Source: an uncultured Elusimicrobia bacterium (GTDB lineage: Bacteria > Elusimicrobiota > Endomicrobiia > Endomicrobiales > CAIRNS01). From it: 64,000 nucleotides of DNA. Each line of letters begins with the position of its first letter. Position 1 is the first letter of the stretch. The notes below the pieces were generated by a model. That model saw nothing but the letters and a program-made list of their open reading frames with translations, was not told the origin of the DNA and did not search any database. This document shows positions 33,719 to 41,796 of the stretch, piece by piece. The position numbers and the translations under genes are program-made. The stretch lies in the NCBI GenBank assembly GCA_903880015.1, contig CAIRNS010000028.1:1-64000 (forward strand), in the 5' to 3' direction.

Positions 33719-34325
33719 TGATAAACTCCTCCGGAGATCTGCCGGATACCACTTTGCCCGACAAAATCCTTGAAAATAGTGTTTTGTTGGTCTTGTATTT
33801 GACTTTTAGTTCAGCGATCGTCATTACGATAGGCGACAATCGGTTCCCCGTTTGTTCATAAAACCTTAGTTCTGCGTCAGAAAGGAAGTCGTTTATTAAA
33901 TTGCTTTCACTCTCGTTCTTGGTAAGGATGAAAATATCTACATCGCTTGCCGGTCTTTCCTCGCCCTTAGCCGAGCTCCCGAACACAACTACTGACAACA
34001 TATTACTGGTTTTTTCCAGAAAAATTGCCTTTAATACGTCGTCCAGCAACTTCCCTTCTTTCTGAAAGAGCGTATGTAGTACATCCTTTACCAGCACGTT
34101 CTTCTCGTTGAGGGAAAACACATATGCGCCGCCTACGCGCTTTTTTATCACTATTCCATGGGCATTAAGGTCATCAAGGTTGCGGTAAACCTGCATATGC
34201 GATATTTTGGAAAAACGCGCAAGTTCCCGTCCGGTCATTTCCGGCCTGGTTTCAAAAAGGAATCTCAGCAGCCGTACCTTTGTCGGCTGCGAAAATATCG
34301 TATCGAGATAATTTTTAAACTGCAT
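33708..34325 (-). CDS. nucleotidyltransferase (MNT) with N-terminal winged helix, putative antitoxin
   Basis: 205 aa from the ATG at 34325, preceded by GAGGG. Residues 1-75 form a winged helix (PTKVRLLRFLFE, GRELARFSKISHMQVYRNLDDL). The minimal nucleotidyltransferase core follows: VVVFGSSAKGEERPASDVDIFIL (GSx10DxD). In studied HEPN/MNT pairs the MNT AMPylates the HEPN toxin. Here the fused winged helix may also repress the operon. A longer frame to 34373 lacks a ribosome binding site. Confidence 0.85.
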   Translation of the reverse strand: MQFKNYLDTIFSQPTKVRLLRFLFETRPEMTGRELARFSKISHMQVYRNLDDLNAHGIVIKKRVGGAYVFSLNEKNVLVKDVLHTLFQKEGKLLDDVLKAIFLEKTSNMLSVVVFGSSAKGEERPASDVDIFILTKNESESNLINDFLSDAELRFYEQTGNRLSPIVMTIAELKVKYKTNKTLFSRILSGKVVSGRSPEEFINGR

Positions 34326-34653
34326 AGCACCCTCTGTATAATATTTGTTCCATGTGTAACATATAGTATACAATAATTATATTCGTGTCAATAGATTGTT
34401 TAAAGTTGATCGTAGGATATTATTCATATTCGTTTCGGATTGGAAATCGTGGGTTAGCGTCGCGGGGCTTACCAACAGATCTGGGGAGTAGTTTTGGAGG
34501 GATTTTTGTAAAATATCAGTCCCTGACGCGAGACTATGGCACAAATTTGGCACAAGCTGCTAAATGTTACGATGAATTCTAAACGCAAAACTCATTGTAA
34601 ATTCAATGGAAGTAGAATGATTTTTGCTCCCGGTACGGTAACACGTACGCTGA

Positions 34654-34694
34654 TTTTCAAGACCAGCGCCTTAAACCGCTCGGCCATCCTTCCA
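34654..34694. repeat. right attachment-site repeat (attR), partial tRNA-Ser
   Basis: 41 nt identical to 14886-14926 and in the same orientation. It corresponds to the tRNA-Ser 5' end through the anticodon loop, without a 3' half, so it cannot make a tRNA. It marks the outer right border of the island. Confidence 0.88.
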
Positions 34695-34713
34695 TTATTT
34701 CATTAACACATAA

Positions 34714-34742
34714 ATTATAGCAATCTTTCAAGCGGCGGGCAA
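34714..34742 (-). promoter_or_regulatory. orphaned tRNA-Ser promoter
   Basis: On the minus strand, TTGCCC, 17 nt, TATAAT ends about 20 nt before the partial tRNA 5' end. This placement suggests it is the original promoter of tRNA-Ser, separated from the 3' half by the island. Confidence 0.6.
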
Positions 34743-35042
34743 GGCAAGGCTATAACAAAAGAATGATTCTTTGGTGGAAAGATTATTCAAAGGCATTTCT
34801 GGCACAGAAATCCCCGTATTTGCGCGCGGTGTATTTTTTGTGTAAACTATTTGTGTCAGTGCTCAGTGGAAATACCTTTTTAGCTGTACTGCGGTTCTGG
34901 TCACCAACATTCCTTCCGTATCATTGCATTATCTCTGCATCCCCGGCGGTTATGCCGGAGAGCAATCGGAGCGCATATTATTACTAATTCATCTCATGTT
35001 TCGACACGCCCATGGTTCCCATTCTTCATCCTGTTCCTGCTT

Positions 35043-36554
35043 GTGTTGTTTCATGCCACCGCCAATTACTGTTGGTTGATTCTAGACAAAAGCGTGCCAT
35101 ATTCTGATCTGGGATATCATCTCAACGGGGCGCTTACTATTTTAGATCGTGCAGGCAACAATCCCTTGTTGATGGTTTGGTACGGGGCGCACTACATAGT
35201 TAACGGATTTTATCCCGCATTGTTTCATACTGTCATGGCCGCAAGTAAGGCCATGTTTGGCCGCTCGATTGTCAGTGCGGCGATGGCGAACACGCCTTTT
35301 ATCGCACTGCTGCTCGTGTCTGTTTATTTTGCGGGAAAAAAGATTGCCGGGAAAACTGCGGGGATGCTTGCCGCGTTTTTGGTTATGTTCTATCCGCATG
35401 TTCACGCGCTGTCCCGCCTGCCGCTACCTGACTTTGCGCTGACGGCTATGGTTGCCGTTAGTTTCTGTCTTTTGTTGTACACTGAAGGTTTTACGCGGAC
35501 TGTCCCTTCGTTGTTGTTTGGTCTGTCGCTCGGTCTTGGAATGTTTACCAAAATGACCTTTGCAGCTTTTTTGTCAGGTCCGCTTGCATTTACTGTGGGT
35601 GTAATATTGTTCGAAGGGCGCTTGCGAAATAAACGAGTGATATTCAATACGATAAGCGCTATTGCCTTGGGCGCGGGTATAAGTGCACTGTGGTATATTC
35701 CGCATGTTGGTTCATATTGGCCAAATTATGAGCGTTCCATCTTTGAAGATGGTAAGATGTTTGACTGCCCGCCCGTGTTTTCGGTTGATTCATTGTTGTA
35801 TTATGCTCGCATGCTTGCCATCGAACAATTACAGCCTTTCTTCCTCGGATTGTTCTGTCTGGGTAGTGTTGCCTGGCTTGTGCGGGTAGGCGAGCGGAAG
35901 TACAAAGCTTTGCTTGCATTTTCCATCGCCGTCACCTATACCATCTTTTTTTTGATATTTACCAAGGAGAGTAAATCGCCCCTGCCGTATCTGGTGTATT
36001 TTTCATTGATTAGCTCAATCGGCATCGTGGGTCTGATGCGTAGGCCTTTGCGTCATCGGATGATATCGCTGATATGTCTCGTTGGTCTTGTCGGTTACGC
36101 AACGGAGGTGTTTGGGATTCAGTTCGCCTGGCTGCAATCCCCCGTCGCCTTGTTGTTCAATCTCCGCTGCGGTTCACCGTTTTACAGCTCGATGCAGCCG
36201 GTTACTGAGAGCATATCCTTTGAGCCGGTTATACACATGGTCCAACAGCTTGCAGGGAAGCGAGGCGATATTCGGATCGAGCTCTACGGTTTCGATGATA
36301 ATCGATATTTTAACGAAGCGGCCTGGAAACACGCCTGCCACCTGAAGAATCTCCGCTGGCAGGTGTTCGAAATGCCGCCCCGCAGGTTTTGGTTGACGCC
36401 GGATATTATTCTGACAACTGTCCCGCCGGAGTCAAAATTATTGAGCAGTATCGCGGGCAAATACCACGTGGAGAGAAAATTCAAGCTGCCGAATGGCAAA
36501 GATGGATACGCATTTGTCCTCAATGATATTACCGCACCGCCACAACAACGATGA
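35043..36554 (+). CDS. PMT/ArnT-like membrane glycosyltransferase
   Basis: 503 aa from a GTG, with about ten membrane helices. An acidic first loop (SVPYSDLGYHLNGAL) follows the first helix and RLPLPDFALTAM lies in a later loop, as in GT39/GT83 enzymes that use polyprenyl-phosphate sugars. The in-frame sequence upstream of 35043 stays open and encodes more hydrophobic residues (WFPFFILFLLVLF), so the true start may be 45-120 nt earlier with a rare codon, or the 5' end is damaged. It lies just outside the island. The substrate is unknown; it could glycosylate proteins or lipids on the periplasmic side. Confidence 0.72.
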   Translation: MLFHATANYCWLILDKSVPYSDLGYHLNGALTILDRAGNNPLLMVWYGAHYIVNGFYPALFHTVMAASKAMFGRSIVSAAMANTPFIALLLVSVYFAGKKIAGKTAGMLAAFLVMFYPHVHALSRLPLPDFALTAMVAVSFCLLLYTEGFTRTVPSLLFGLSLGLGMFTKMTFAAFLSGPLAFTVGVILFEGRLRNKRVIFNTISAIALGAGISALWYIPHVGSYWPNYERSIFEDGKMFDCPPVFSVDSLLYYARMLAIEQLQPFFLGLFCLGSVAWLVRVGERKYKALLAFSIAVTYTIFFLIFTKESKSPLPYLVYFSLISSIGIVGLMRRPLRHRMISLICLVGLVGYATEVFGIQFAWLQSPVALLFNLRCGSPFYSSMQPVTESISFEPVIHMVQQLAGKRGDIRIELYGFDDNRYFNEAAWKHACHLKNLRWQVFEMPPRRFWLTPDIILTTVPPESKLLSSIAGKYHVERKFKLPNGKDGYAFVLNDITAPPQQR

Positions 36555-36688
36555 TGCCGCTCCCTTCCCGTTTTTATCCCAGTCATTAAAAAAGTCCTAC
36601 CGTCGTTTCAAGGGACAAGGTGGTGGGTAATTGCGCTGTCAGTGCTGATTCCTCCGTGTTTGTATAATCCTATTTGCCGGGCTGTTGG

Positions 36689-36717
36689 TTGAAGCGATAT
36701 CAAATATATAGTATAAT
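36689..36717 (+). promoter_or_regulatory. promoter of tRNA-Ser(GCT)
   Basis: TTGAAG (36689-36694), 17 nt, TATAAT (36712-36717), ending 19 nt before the tRNA. Confidence 0.8.
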
Positions 36718-36736
36718 CAACAATCGTAAGAAGCGT

Positions 36737-36831
36737 GGAGAGGTTGCCTAGTTGGCTTAAGGCAGTGGTTTGCTAAACCGCCATACGGGTTTATACCCGT
36801 ATCGAGGGTTCGAATCCCTCCCTCTCCGCCA
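36737..36831 (+). tRNA. tRNA-Ser (anticodon GCT)
   Basis: GGAGAGG pairs with CCTCTCC. The anticodon loop TTGCTAA carries GCT, a long variable arm contains ACGGGTTTATACCCGT, and the T-arm is GGGTTCGAATCCC. CCA is encoded at 36829-36831. Confidence 0.96.
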
Positions 36832-36934
36832 CTGTTCGTTTTTGTGAAATCGGAAGAAACAGCTTCGTCGCAAAGCCCCTCGGCATAGTATTTCCCGACT
36901 GGTTGGCGTCATTAAGAAAGATACTGAAAGAAAC

Positions 36935-36961
36935 TCCTAATTTTTTTGTTAGGGATTTTTT
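36935..36961 (+). terminator. weak terminator after tRNA-Ser(GCT)
   Basis: A 6-bp stem TCCTAA/TTAGGG (one G-T pair) is followed by TTTTT. It lies 100 nt past the tRNA and just before the next gene. Confidence 0.35.
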
Positions 36962-36974
36962 ATCCCCTATATCA

Positions 36975-37361
36975 ATGCGCATCTGGGACATACATCCAAA
37001 ACTTTTGTGCCGCAGACATTTGCTCGCCGAACATCGCGAACTGCATGGTCTGTGGAATATTTTAACGAAACATAAAGGCAAGGGCGGCTATTCACGCCAT
37101 CCTGAAACCTTGCGCTGGGCAGGCAAACAAAAAGCCCTCTACAATCGGCATGAGAAATTAATCACAGAGTTTGAACGCCGTCTATATCAGCATCACACGC
37201 CGCTTGATAAAAGTTTTGCCACCGGCTCTGGCAGTCAGCGCGTTTTCATTAACACCGTCAGCGAGCAAAAAATAATTCTTAATAGAAAGCCGTGTGAATG
37301 CCAGATTCCGGTGAGTCAGGCAGAATGTAAGCCCGTCTGTGGTTCTGTGCGCCGGGGTTGA
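36975..37361 (+). CDS. pyrimidine dimer DNA glycosylase (endonuclease V family)
   Basis: 128 aa from the ATG at 36975 (MRIWDIHPKLLCRRHLL); the frame upstream is not conserved. AEHRELHGLWNILTKHKGKGGYSRHPETLRW matches the T4 DenV-like family, whose N-terminal amine and an essential Glu remove UV-induced pyrimidine dimers. The C-terminus after about residue 100, Cys-rich, is variable. It lies 55 nt before a DnaQ-like exonuclease on the same strand. Confidence 0.85.
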   Translation: MRIWDIHPKLLCRRHLLAEHRELHGLWNILTKHKGKGGYSRHPETLRWAGKQKALYNRHEKLITEFERRLYQHHTPLDKSFATGSGSQRVFINTVSEQKIILNRKPCECQIPVSQAECKPVCGSVRRG

Positions 37362-37416
37362 CTGCGCCGGTAGGGAAATATTTTCAGATGATTATCCTTG
37401 AGGAATATATAATTCC

Positions 37417-37968
37417 ATGGTAGAAGCATTTCCGCATCCTCTTGCTTTTCTTGATGTTGAAACAACCGGGTTGTGGGCGGCACGCAACGATAAAGTGTGC
37501 GAGATTGCGATATTGCGTCTTGATAAAAGCGGGATCACCGAATGGCAGACGCTTATCAACCCGGGCAGACCTATCCCGCCTGAAATCAGTTCCATCAACG
37601 GCATAACCGATCATATGGTGAAGGATTCTCCGCGGTTCTCCGCGGTGACCGACACCATCCTGTCGTTAATCGAAGACGCTGTTGTGGTGTGCCACAACGC
37701 ACCGTTTGATCTTGGATTTCTGACGGTAGAATTTGCCGCGTGCCAATTATCGTTTCCGCGTTGCCCCATTGTTGACACCCTAACCATCGCTCGCCGCCAT
37801 TTTTCTTTTCCTTCCAATACATTATCCAACATCGCCACCCATTTAAACATTCCCATGACCGCCAAACACCGCGCACTTGCGGATGTTAACACCACCTACC
37901 ATATTTTCAACCATTTCCGTTCTGTTGTTAACATTGCCCACTTATTGCCGCCCGGCATGCATGAATGA
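37417..37968 (+). CDS. DnaQ-like DEDDh 3'-5' exonuclease
   Basis: 183 aa. Exo I FLDVETTGL, Exo II HNAPFDLGFL, and Exo III HRALADV (His and Asp) give the complete DEDDh set. It resembles the polymerase III epsilon subunit and is a stand-alone proofreading or repair exonuclease. TATAAT ends 3 nt before the ATG and GAGG lies upstream. With the preceding glycosylase it may form a small repair unit. Confidence 0.9.
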   Translation: MVEAFPHPLAFLDVETTGLWAARNDKVCEIAILRLDKSGITEWQTLINPGRPIPPEISSINGITDHMVKDSPRFSAVTDTILSLIEDAVVVCHNAPFDLGFLTVEFAACQLSFPRCPIVDTLTIARRHFSFPSNTLSNIATHLNIPMTAKHRALADVNTTYHIFNHFRSVVNIAHLLPPGMHE

Positions 37969-37999
37969 TTTTTTGCGGATTTTTTTGTGATTTATCCTC

Positions 38000-38028
38000 T
38001 TGACAACGAAAAACGCATAATGTATAAC
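38000..38028 (+). promoter_or_regulatory. promoter of the HTH gene
   Basis: TTGACA (38000-38005), 17 nt, TATAAC (38023-38028), giving a leader of about 35 nt before the ATG at 38070. Confidence 0.75.
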
Positions 38029-38069
38029 TATGGCAAGTAATACCAAAGCAAGCAACAGGGTGATAGAAT

Positions 38070-38312
38070 ATGGAAAATTCCGGCGGTCACAAAGAGTTCA
38101 AACAAGTGATGGATATTATGGAATTATCCGCGTACCTGGGCATTGGAAAATCGAAAATATATAATCTTATCCGGCACAAGAAAATTCCCGCCTCCCAGAT
38201 CGGCCGGCAGTATCGTTTTTCAAAAGATGTCATAGATTCATGGCTTAAAGAGCGCATTATAACCACCAGAAATGAGCCGACGCTTCCCTTGTCCGATGAA
38301 GACAGCAAGTAG
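38070..38312 (+). CDS. excisionase-family small HTH DNA-binding protein
   Basis: 80 aa. MDIMELSAYLGIGKSKIYNLIRHKKIPASQIG followed by YRFSKDVIDSWL is the helix_turn_helix_17 (MerR-like excisionase) pattern. It has its own promoter and precedes the small tandem-repeat gene by 73 nt. Stand-alone members act as transcription factors as well as recombination directionality factors. Confidence 0.88.
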   Translation: MENSGGHKEFKQVMDIMELSAYLGIGKSKIYNLIRHKKIPASQIGRQYRFSKDVIDSWLKERIITTRNEPTLPLSDEDSK

Positions 38313-38385
38313 AAGGGGACGGACCGGCGCAGAAAAATAGCGGTAGCTGGGTTGGAAAATTTAAAAAGAGAGGGGGTGAAGTAAA

Positions 38386-38649
38386 ATGGCAGAAAAAGTG
38401 GCAAAAGCTGGAGTGAAACGGCAGGACGGTTATCTCTACTTCCTCGATAAAGCTGGCGATGTCTCCCGGGTGAAAATGGCTCGCGGTGGCAAAAAGGGCG
38501 GCAAAGCCGAGAAGGTAACGAAAGTCGGTGTGAAGAAAGAAGATGGGTATCTTTACTTCATCGATAAAGCCGGCGATGTTTCTCGCGCGAAGATGGTTCG
38601 TCGCGGAGGAAAATCCAAGGTTAAAGCAAAAGCAAAAAAGAAAAAATAA
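38386..38649 (+). CDS. 87-aa basic protein built of two tandem repeats
   Basis: Residues 2-35 and 41-75 are two near-identical units with GYLYF(L/I)DKAGDVSR(V/A)KM. The tail is almost all Lys/Ala/Val. GGGGGTGA is the ribosome binding site. No family was recognised; the repeat looks like a tiny beta-hairpin unit and the tail like a DNA- or RNA-binding extension. The gene ends in a strong shared terminator. Its role is unknown; a nucleoid-associated or ribosome-bound function is only a guess. Confidence 0.75.
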   Translation: MAEKVAKAGVKRQDGYLYFLDKAGDVSRVKMARGGKKGGKAEKVTKVGVKKEDGYLYFIDKAGDVSRAKMVRRGGKSKVKAKAKKKK

Positions 38650-38727
38650 GTGCCTGGTGAGGGACCTTGAACCGCGGCAACGCGACAGGGGATTGCACCT
38701 CAGCAACTGTTTCAATACACATAAAAA

Positions 38728-38757
38728 AGAGTCTCGCTTAGGCGGGGCTCTTTTTTA
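38728..38757. terminator. bidirectional Rho-independent terminator
   Basis: AGAGTCTCGC (38728-38737) pairs fully with GCGGGGCTCT (38742-38751), including G-T pairs, around a 4-nt loop. Runs of T follow on both strands, so it ends the repeat-protein gene and the opposing MFS gene. Confidence 0.88.
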
Positions 38758-38778
38758 TTGTGCTCAGACAGTGGGATA

Positions 38779-40047
38779 TTAATCAATGCCGATGACTTTA
38801 TAGAAAAGTTCGAGATTAGATACTGAGGGAACTGCTTTTACTTCCTTGATCTTTCTCAGGAATATCGAGCGGACCAATAAACGGAGAATGCCGGAAAGCA
38901 GAAAAATGCTTAAAATGCTGTTGCCCAAAATAGGCGGTAGACGGCCGACAAGCAGTCCGCCCAGCGCGGCGCCGAAGAAAATGCCCAGGCCGTTGACGAG
39001 ATTAAAGTAAGCGATGCACCGCACGCGTTTTTCTTCCGATACCGCGTCAAAGATAAAGTTTGACACCGCCAGGTTGAACCCGCCCCAGGCGAACCCCGCT
39101 ACAATTTGAATGAGCACTAAATACCAGACAGCGGATGAAAAAAGCCACAGTACCGGGACTATGGGCAAAATCAGCGAGGTAAATTGTATCACGCGGATAC
39201 AACCGGCTTTGTCGGTATATGTCCCCCATGCCGATAAGCTGGCAAGCAGAGCAATGTTGGGCGTGACCATGACGGCGACAAAGGTTAAATAATTAAAGTG
39301 CAGGTCCCTGAGCATGTAGACGCTGAAAAACGGCGATGAAAGATTGACGGCGAACGCGATGAACCCCGTAAAAAAAACAAATTTTGCGAAATTGCTTTGC
39401 CGGGCCCGGGAAACGAAATCCCAGAACGAAAATGTCGCCCCTGTTTGTGGGGTTAACCGCGGTTCGTACATTTTGCGGATATACCCCCAGGAAATGAAGC
39501 GGGCGATCATGGCGGCTGTAAAAAGAACGCCGAAGCCGGTTATGCTTTCGCGCGGGAATACGTACAGGGTGTAGCCCCCAGCCGCTGTCGCGGCAAGTGT
39601 TATAATTCCCAGGACTTTTTGGCGCCATGAAAAATACTTGCCCCGCTTGTTGTGCGGTAGGTATTGACCCATGATGCTGCCCCAAGCCGGCGCCACTGCG
39701 GCGTTGCAGACGGTATACGCGGTAACGGCCGCGATAAGCCAGGGGAGGGGGTTTACAGCGAACAGGTGCGGAACGAGAATGATGGGAAGAAACAGGACGG
39801 CCTGAGCGAACACGCCGATCAGTATAAATCGGCGCCGGCCCATTTTTTCCGTCAGGGCAGGTGACTGCAGTTGAAACAGCGCTGCCGCCAGTCCGGGCAG
39901 GGAGGTTAACAGTCCTATCTGGAAATTGGTTGCTTTGAGCGCCAGGGCAAACGGCGCGAAATAGGCGTCACCCAGCCCGAACATTACGGAATAAAAGGTG
40001 CCGTCCAAGAATGAGACGCGTAAGCTGGTGCGGATTTTGTTTTTCAT
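38779..40047 (-). CDS. MFS transporter
   Basis: 422 aa, about 12 membrane helices. TEKMGRRRF between helices 2 and 3 is the MFS motif A-like loop, and FFGAALGGLLVGRLPP lies near the end. Substrate unknown. It follows argS by 9 nt on the minus strand, probably in one transcript. Confidence 0.85.
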   Translation of the reverse strand: MKNKIRTSLRVSFLDGTFYSVMFGLGDAYFAPFALALKATNFQIGLLTSLPGLAAALFQLQSPALTEKMGRRRFILIGVFAQAVLFLPIILVPHLFAVNPLPWLIAAVTAYTVCNAAVAPAWGSIMGQYLPHNKRGKYFSWRQKVLGIITLAATAAGGYTLYVFPRESITGFGVLFTAAMIARFISWGYIRKMYEPRLTPQTGATFSFWDFVSRARQSNFAKFVFFTGFIAFAVNLSSPFFSVYMLRDLHFNYLTFVAVMVTPNIALLASLSAWGTYTDKAGCIRVIQFTSLILPIVPVLWLFSSAVWYLVLIQIVAGFAWGGFNLAVSNFIFDAVSEEKRVRCIAYFNLVNGLGIFFGAALGGLLVGRLPPILGNSILSIFLLSGILRLLVRSIFLRKIKEVKAVPSVSNLELFYKVIGID

Positions 40048-40056
40048 GAACGGGAA

Positions 40057-41679
40057 CTACATTTTTTCAGGGGCCGAAACGCCGAGGAGATTGAGAGCAG
40101 TGGTAATGGTTTTTGCGACGCCGCTGACCAATGCCAGCCGCGCGCGGGTAAGAGCGGGATCGTCGGTCAGAACGCGGCACTGCTCATAAAACTTATGATA
40201 CAAATCGGCAATTTCCATGAGAAACGCCGTCACATGGTGCGGGCTGTTCGTTTTAATGCACAGGTCTAATGTATCATCGAGTAAGGCAATTTTTTTCAAA
40301 AGGTTCCGTTCGGCGGCGGTGGTCAAGAGAGCGGTAACCCCAACATCAAACACAAACGGTTCTGTGGTGCGCGTTTCGTATTCGCGGAAAATAGAACAAC
40401 ATCGGGCATGGACATACTGCACATAAAATACCGGATTTTCGCTTGATTGTTTTTTTGCCAGTTCCAGGTCGAATTCAAGTGGCGAGTCCGGCGCTCGCAG
40501 CATGAAGAAAAACCGGCACGCGTCGCGGCCGACTTCGTTGACCACTGCTTCAAGTGTTTCAAATTCTCCCGACCGCGTTGACATCGAAACCGGCACGCCG
40601 TTGCGCGAAAGGGAAACAAGCTGGTAGAGAACAATGGTAAGCGCGGCGGGATTCCTGCCGAGCGCCGTTATGGCCGCTTTCATGCGTGCGACATATCCAT
40701 GATGGTCGGCGCCCCACAGATTGATAAGGGAGGTATAGCCCCGTCCAAGTTTGTTTTTGTGGTAGGCGATATCTGAGGCAAGATAGGTGTATCTGCCGTC
40801 GGAACGCCGCAAAACCCGGTCTTTGTCGTCACCGTATCTGGTCGATGCAAACCAGAGCGCCCCATCTTGTTCAAACGCCATGCCGGCAGTTTTTAATTCT
40901 TCGCAGATCCCCGGCACCTGCCCGACAATAGTCGATTCTTCAAACCAGCTGTCAAAGCGCACATCGAAACGGACCAGGTCCTGCTCGATGGTTGCCGTAA
41001 GCGCCGTAAGAGCGGCTTCTTTGAAATTGATAGAGGCGGCAGGAATTTTCCGGTCAATGAGCGTTTGCGCGATATCTTTAATGTAATCGCCTTTGTAACC
41101 GTCATCAGGAAAAGCGACTGTTTCGTCGGAGAGCTGGCGGTAGCGGACCTCGAGCGATGTGCCCAGCATCAACATCTGATTGCCGACATTGTTGAGGTAA
41201 TATTCGCGCGTAATATCGTAGCCAAGGTATTCATATATCCGCGCCAGACAATCCCCGATGGCTGCGCCCCGTCCATGGCCGATGTGCAGGGGTCCGGTAG
41301 GATTTGCCGAAACAAATTCAATGAGAATCTTTTGAGAAGAACTGCGAACCGGTTTTTTCCCGGCAATCACATCGGCAAGATGGGCATGCAGAACGGTGTC
41401 CGCGATATGGATATTTAAAAACCCTGCACCGGCGATGTCAACTTTTTTTATGTAATCGCACAGGCGTGTCTCAATGAGGGTTGCCAGTTCCTGGGCAACC
41501 GTCCGGGGCGCCAGTTTAAGGGGTTTGGCAATCAGGAGCGCAATATTGCACGCCAAGTCGCAGGCGATTCCCTTGGGGGGTTCATCGAGCGCGTACACAG
41601 GCAACACATTGCCACTCCGATTTTTTAACCAGTCAGACAGAAGAATATCCAATTTCCCGCGAATAGTTGCTTTCAGCAT
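40057..41679 (-). CDS. argS: arginyl-tRNA synthetase
   Basis: 540 aa class I synthetase. It has a TxxVAxELA-type N-terminal domain, the HIGH box in NPTGPLHIGHGRGAAIGD, LINLWGADHHGYVARM, and the MSTRSGEFETL site that replaces KMSKS in many ArgS. The C-terminal DALR anticodon domain contains HVTAFLMEIADLYHKFYEQCRV. Its mRNA looks leaderless, with the -10 box 8 nt from the ATG. Confidence 0.96.
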   Translation of the reverse strand: MLKATIRGKLDILLSDWLKNRSGNVLPVYALDEPPKGIACDLACNIALLIAKPLKLAPRTVAQELATLIETRLCDYIKKVDIAGAGFLNIHIADTVLHAHLADVIAGKKPVRSSSQKILIEFVSANPTGPLHIGHGRGAAIGDCLARIYEYLGYDITREYYLNNVGNQMLMLGTSLEVRYRQLSDETVAFPDDGYKGDYIKDIAQTLIDRKIPAASINFKEAALTALTATIEQDLVRFDVRFDSWFEESTIVGQVPGICEELKTAGMAFEQDGALWFASTRYGDDKDRVLRRSDGRYTYLASDIAYHKNKLGRGYTSLINLWGADHHGYVARMKAAITALGRNPAALTIVLYQLVSLSRNGVPVSMSTRSGEFETLEAVVNEVGRDACRFFFMLRAPDSPLEFDLELAKKQSSENPVFYVQYVHARCCSIFREYETRTTEPFVFDVGVTALLTTAAERNLLKKIALLDDTLDLCIKTNSPHHVTAFLMEIADLYHKFYEQCRVLTDDPALTRARLALVSGVAKTITTALNLLGVSAPEKM

Positions 41680-41687
41680 AGAGTGTT

Positions 41688-41715
41688 ATTATATCTTTAT
41701 GAGTGGTTTTGTCAA
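41688..41715 (-). promoter_or_regulatory. consensus promoter of leaderless argS mRNA
   Basis: On the minus strand TTGACA, 16 nt, TATAAT, with only 8 nt between the -10 box and the argS ATG. Confidence 0.85.
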
Positions 41716-41796
41716 GCGCAATTATATTTGATAAAATTCTTTAAGGGTGAATGGCAATCCGCAGAGGACGATTGATATTTTTCTGATGGTGTTCTC

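Larger units (their letters stand above)
14926..34653. mobile_element. 19.7-kb genomic island inserted in tRNA-Ser
   Basis: The island is bounded by 41-bp direct repeats of the tRNA-Ser 5' part. A second pair of identical 21-bp sequences lies just inside each end (15016-15036 and 34536-34556). It contains the giant gene, two glycosyltransferases, glgC, a metallophosphoesterase and a HEPN/MNT pair. No integrase gene survives, so it may be immobile or need a helper. Confidence 0.82.
34374..35042. other. island right end, without a supportable intact gene
   Basis: This stretch holds a plus-strand frame 34385-34582 whose last residues, DYGTNLAQAAK, resemble the tails of some site-specific integrases; that likeness is from memory and weak. 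It also holds the second 21-bp inner repeat (34536-34556), the right att repeat, and the orphan tRNA promoter. After 34750 the DNA leads into the membrane glycosyltransferase gene, whose true start may be within it. Confidence 0.5.

Noticed and set aside
34385-34582. Plus-strand 65-codon frame as an integrase gene
   Set aside because: Only the last ten residues resemble integrase tails; the catalytic RHRY residues are absent. Reported only as a possible relic.
38386-38649. Two-repeat gene as a CRISPR or mini-satellite artefact
   Set aside because: The repeat is conserved at protein level with codon changes and sits between a good ribosome binding site and a terminator, so it was kept as a gene.
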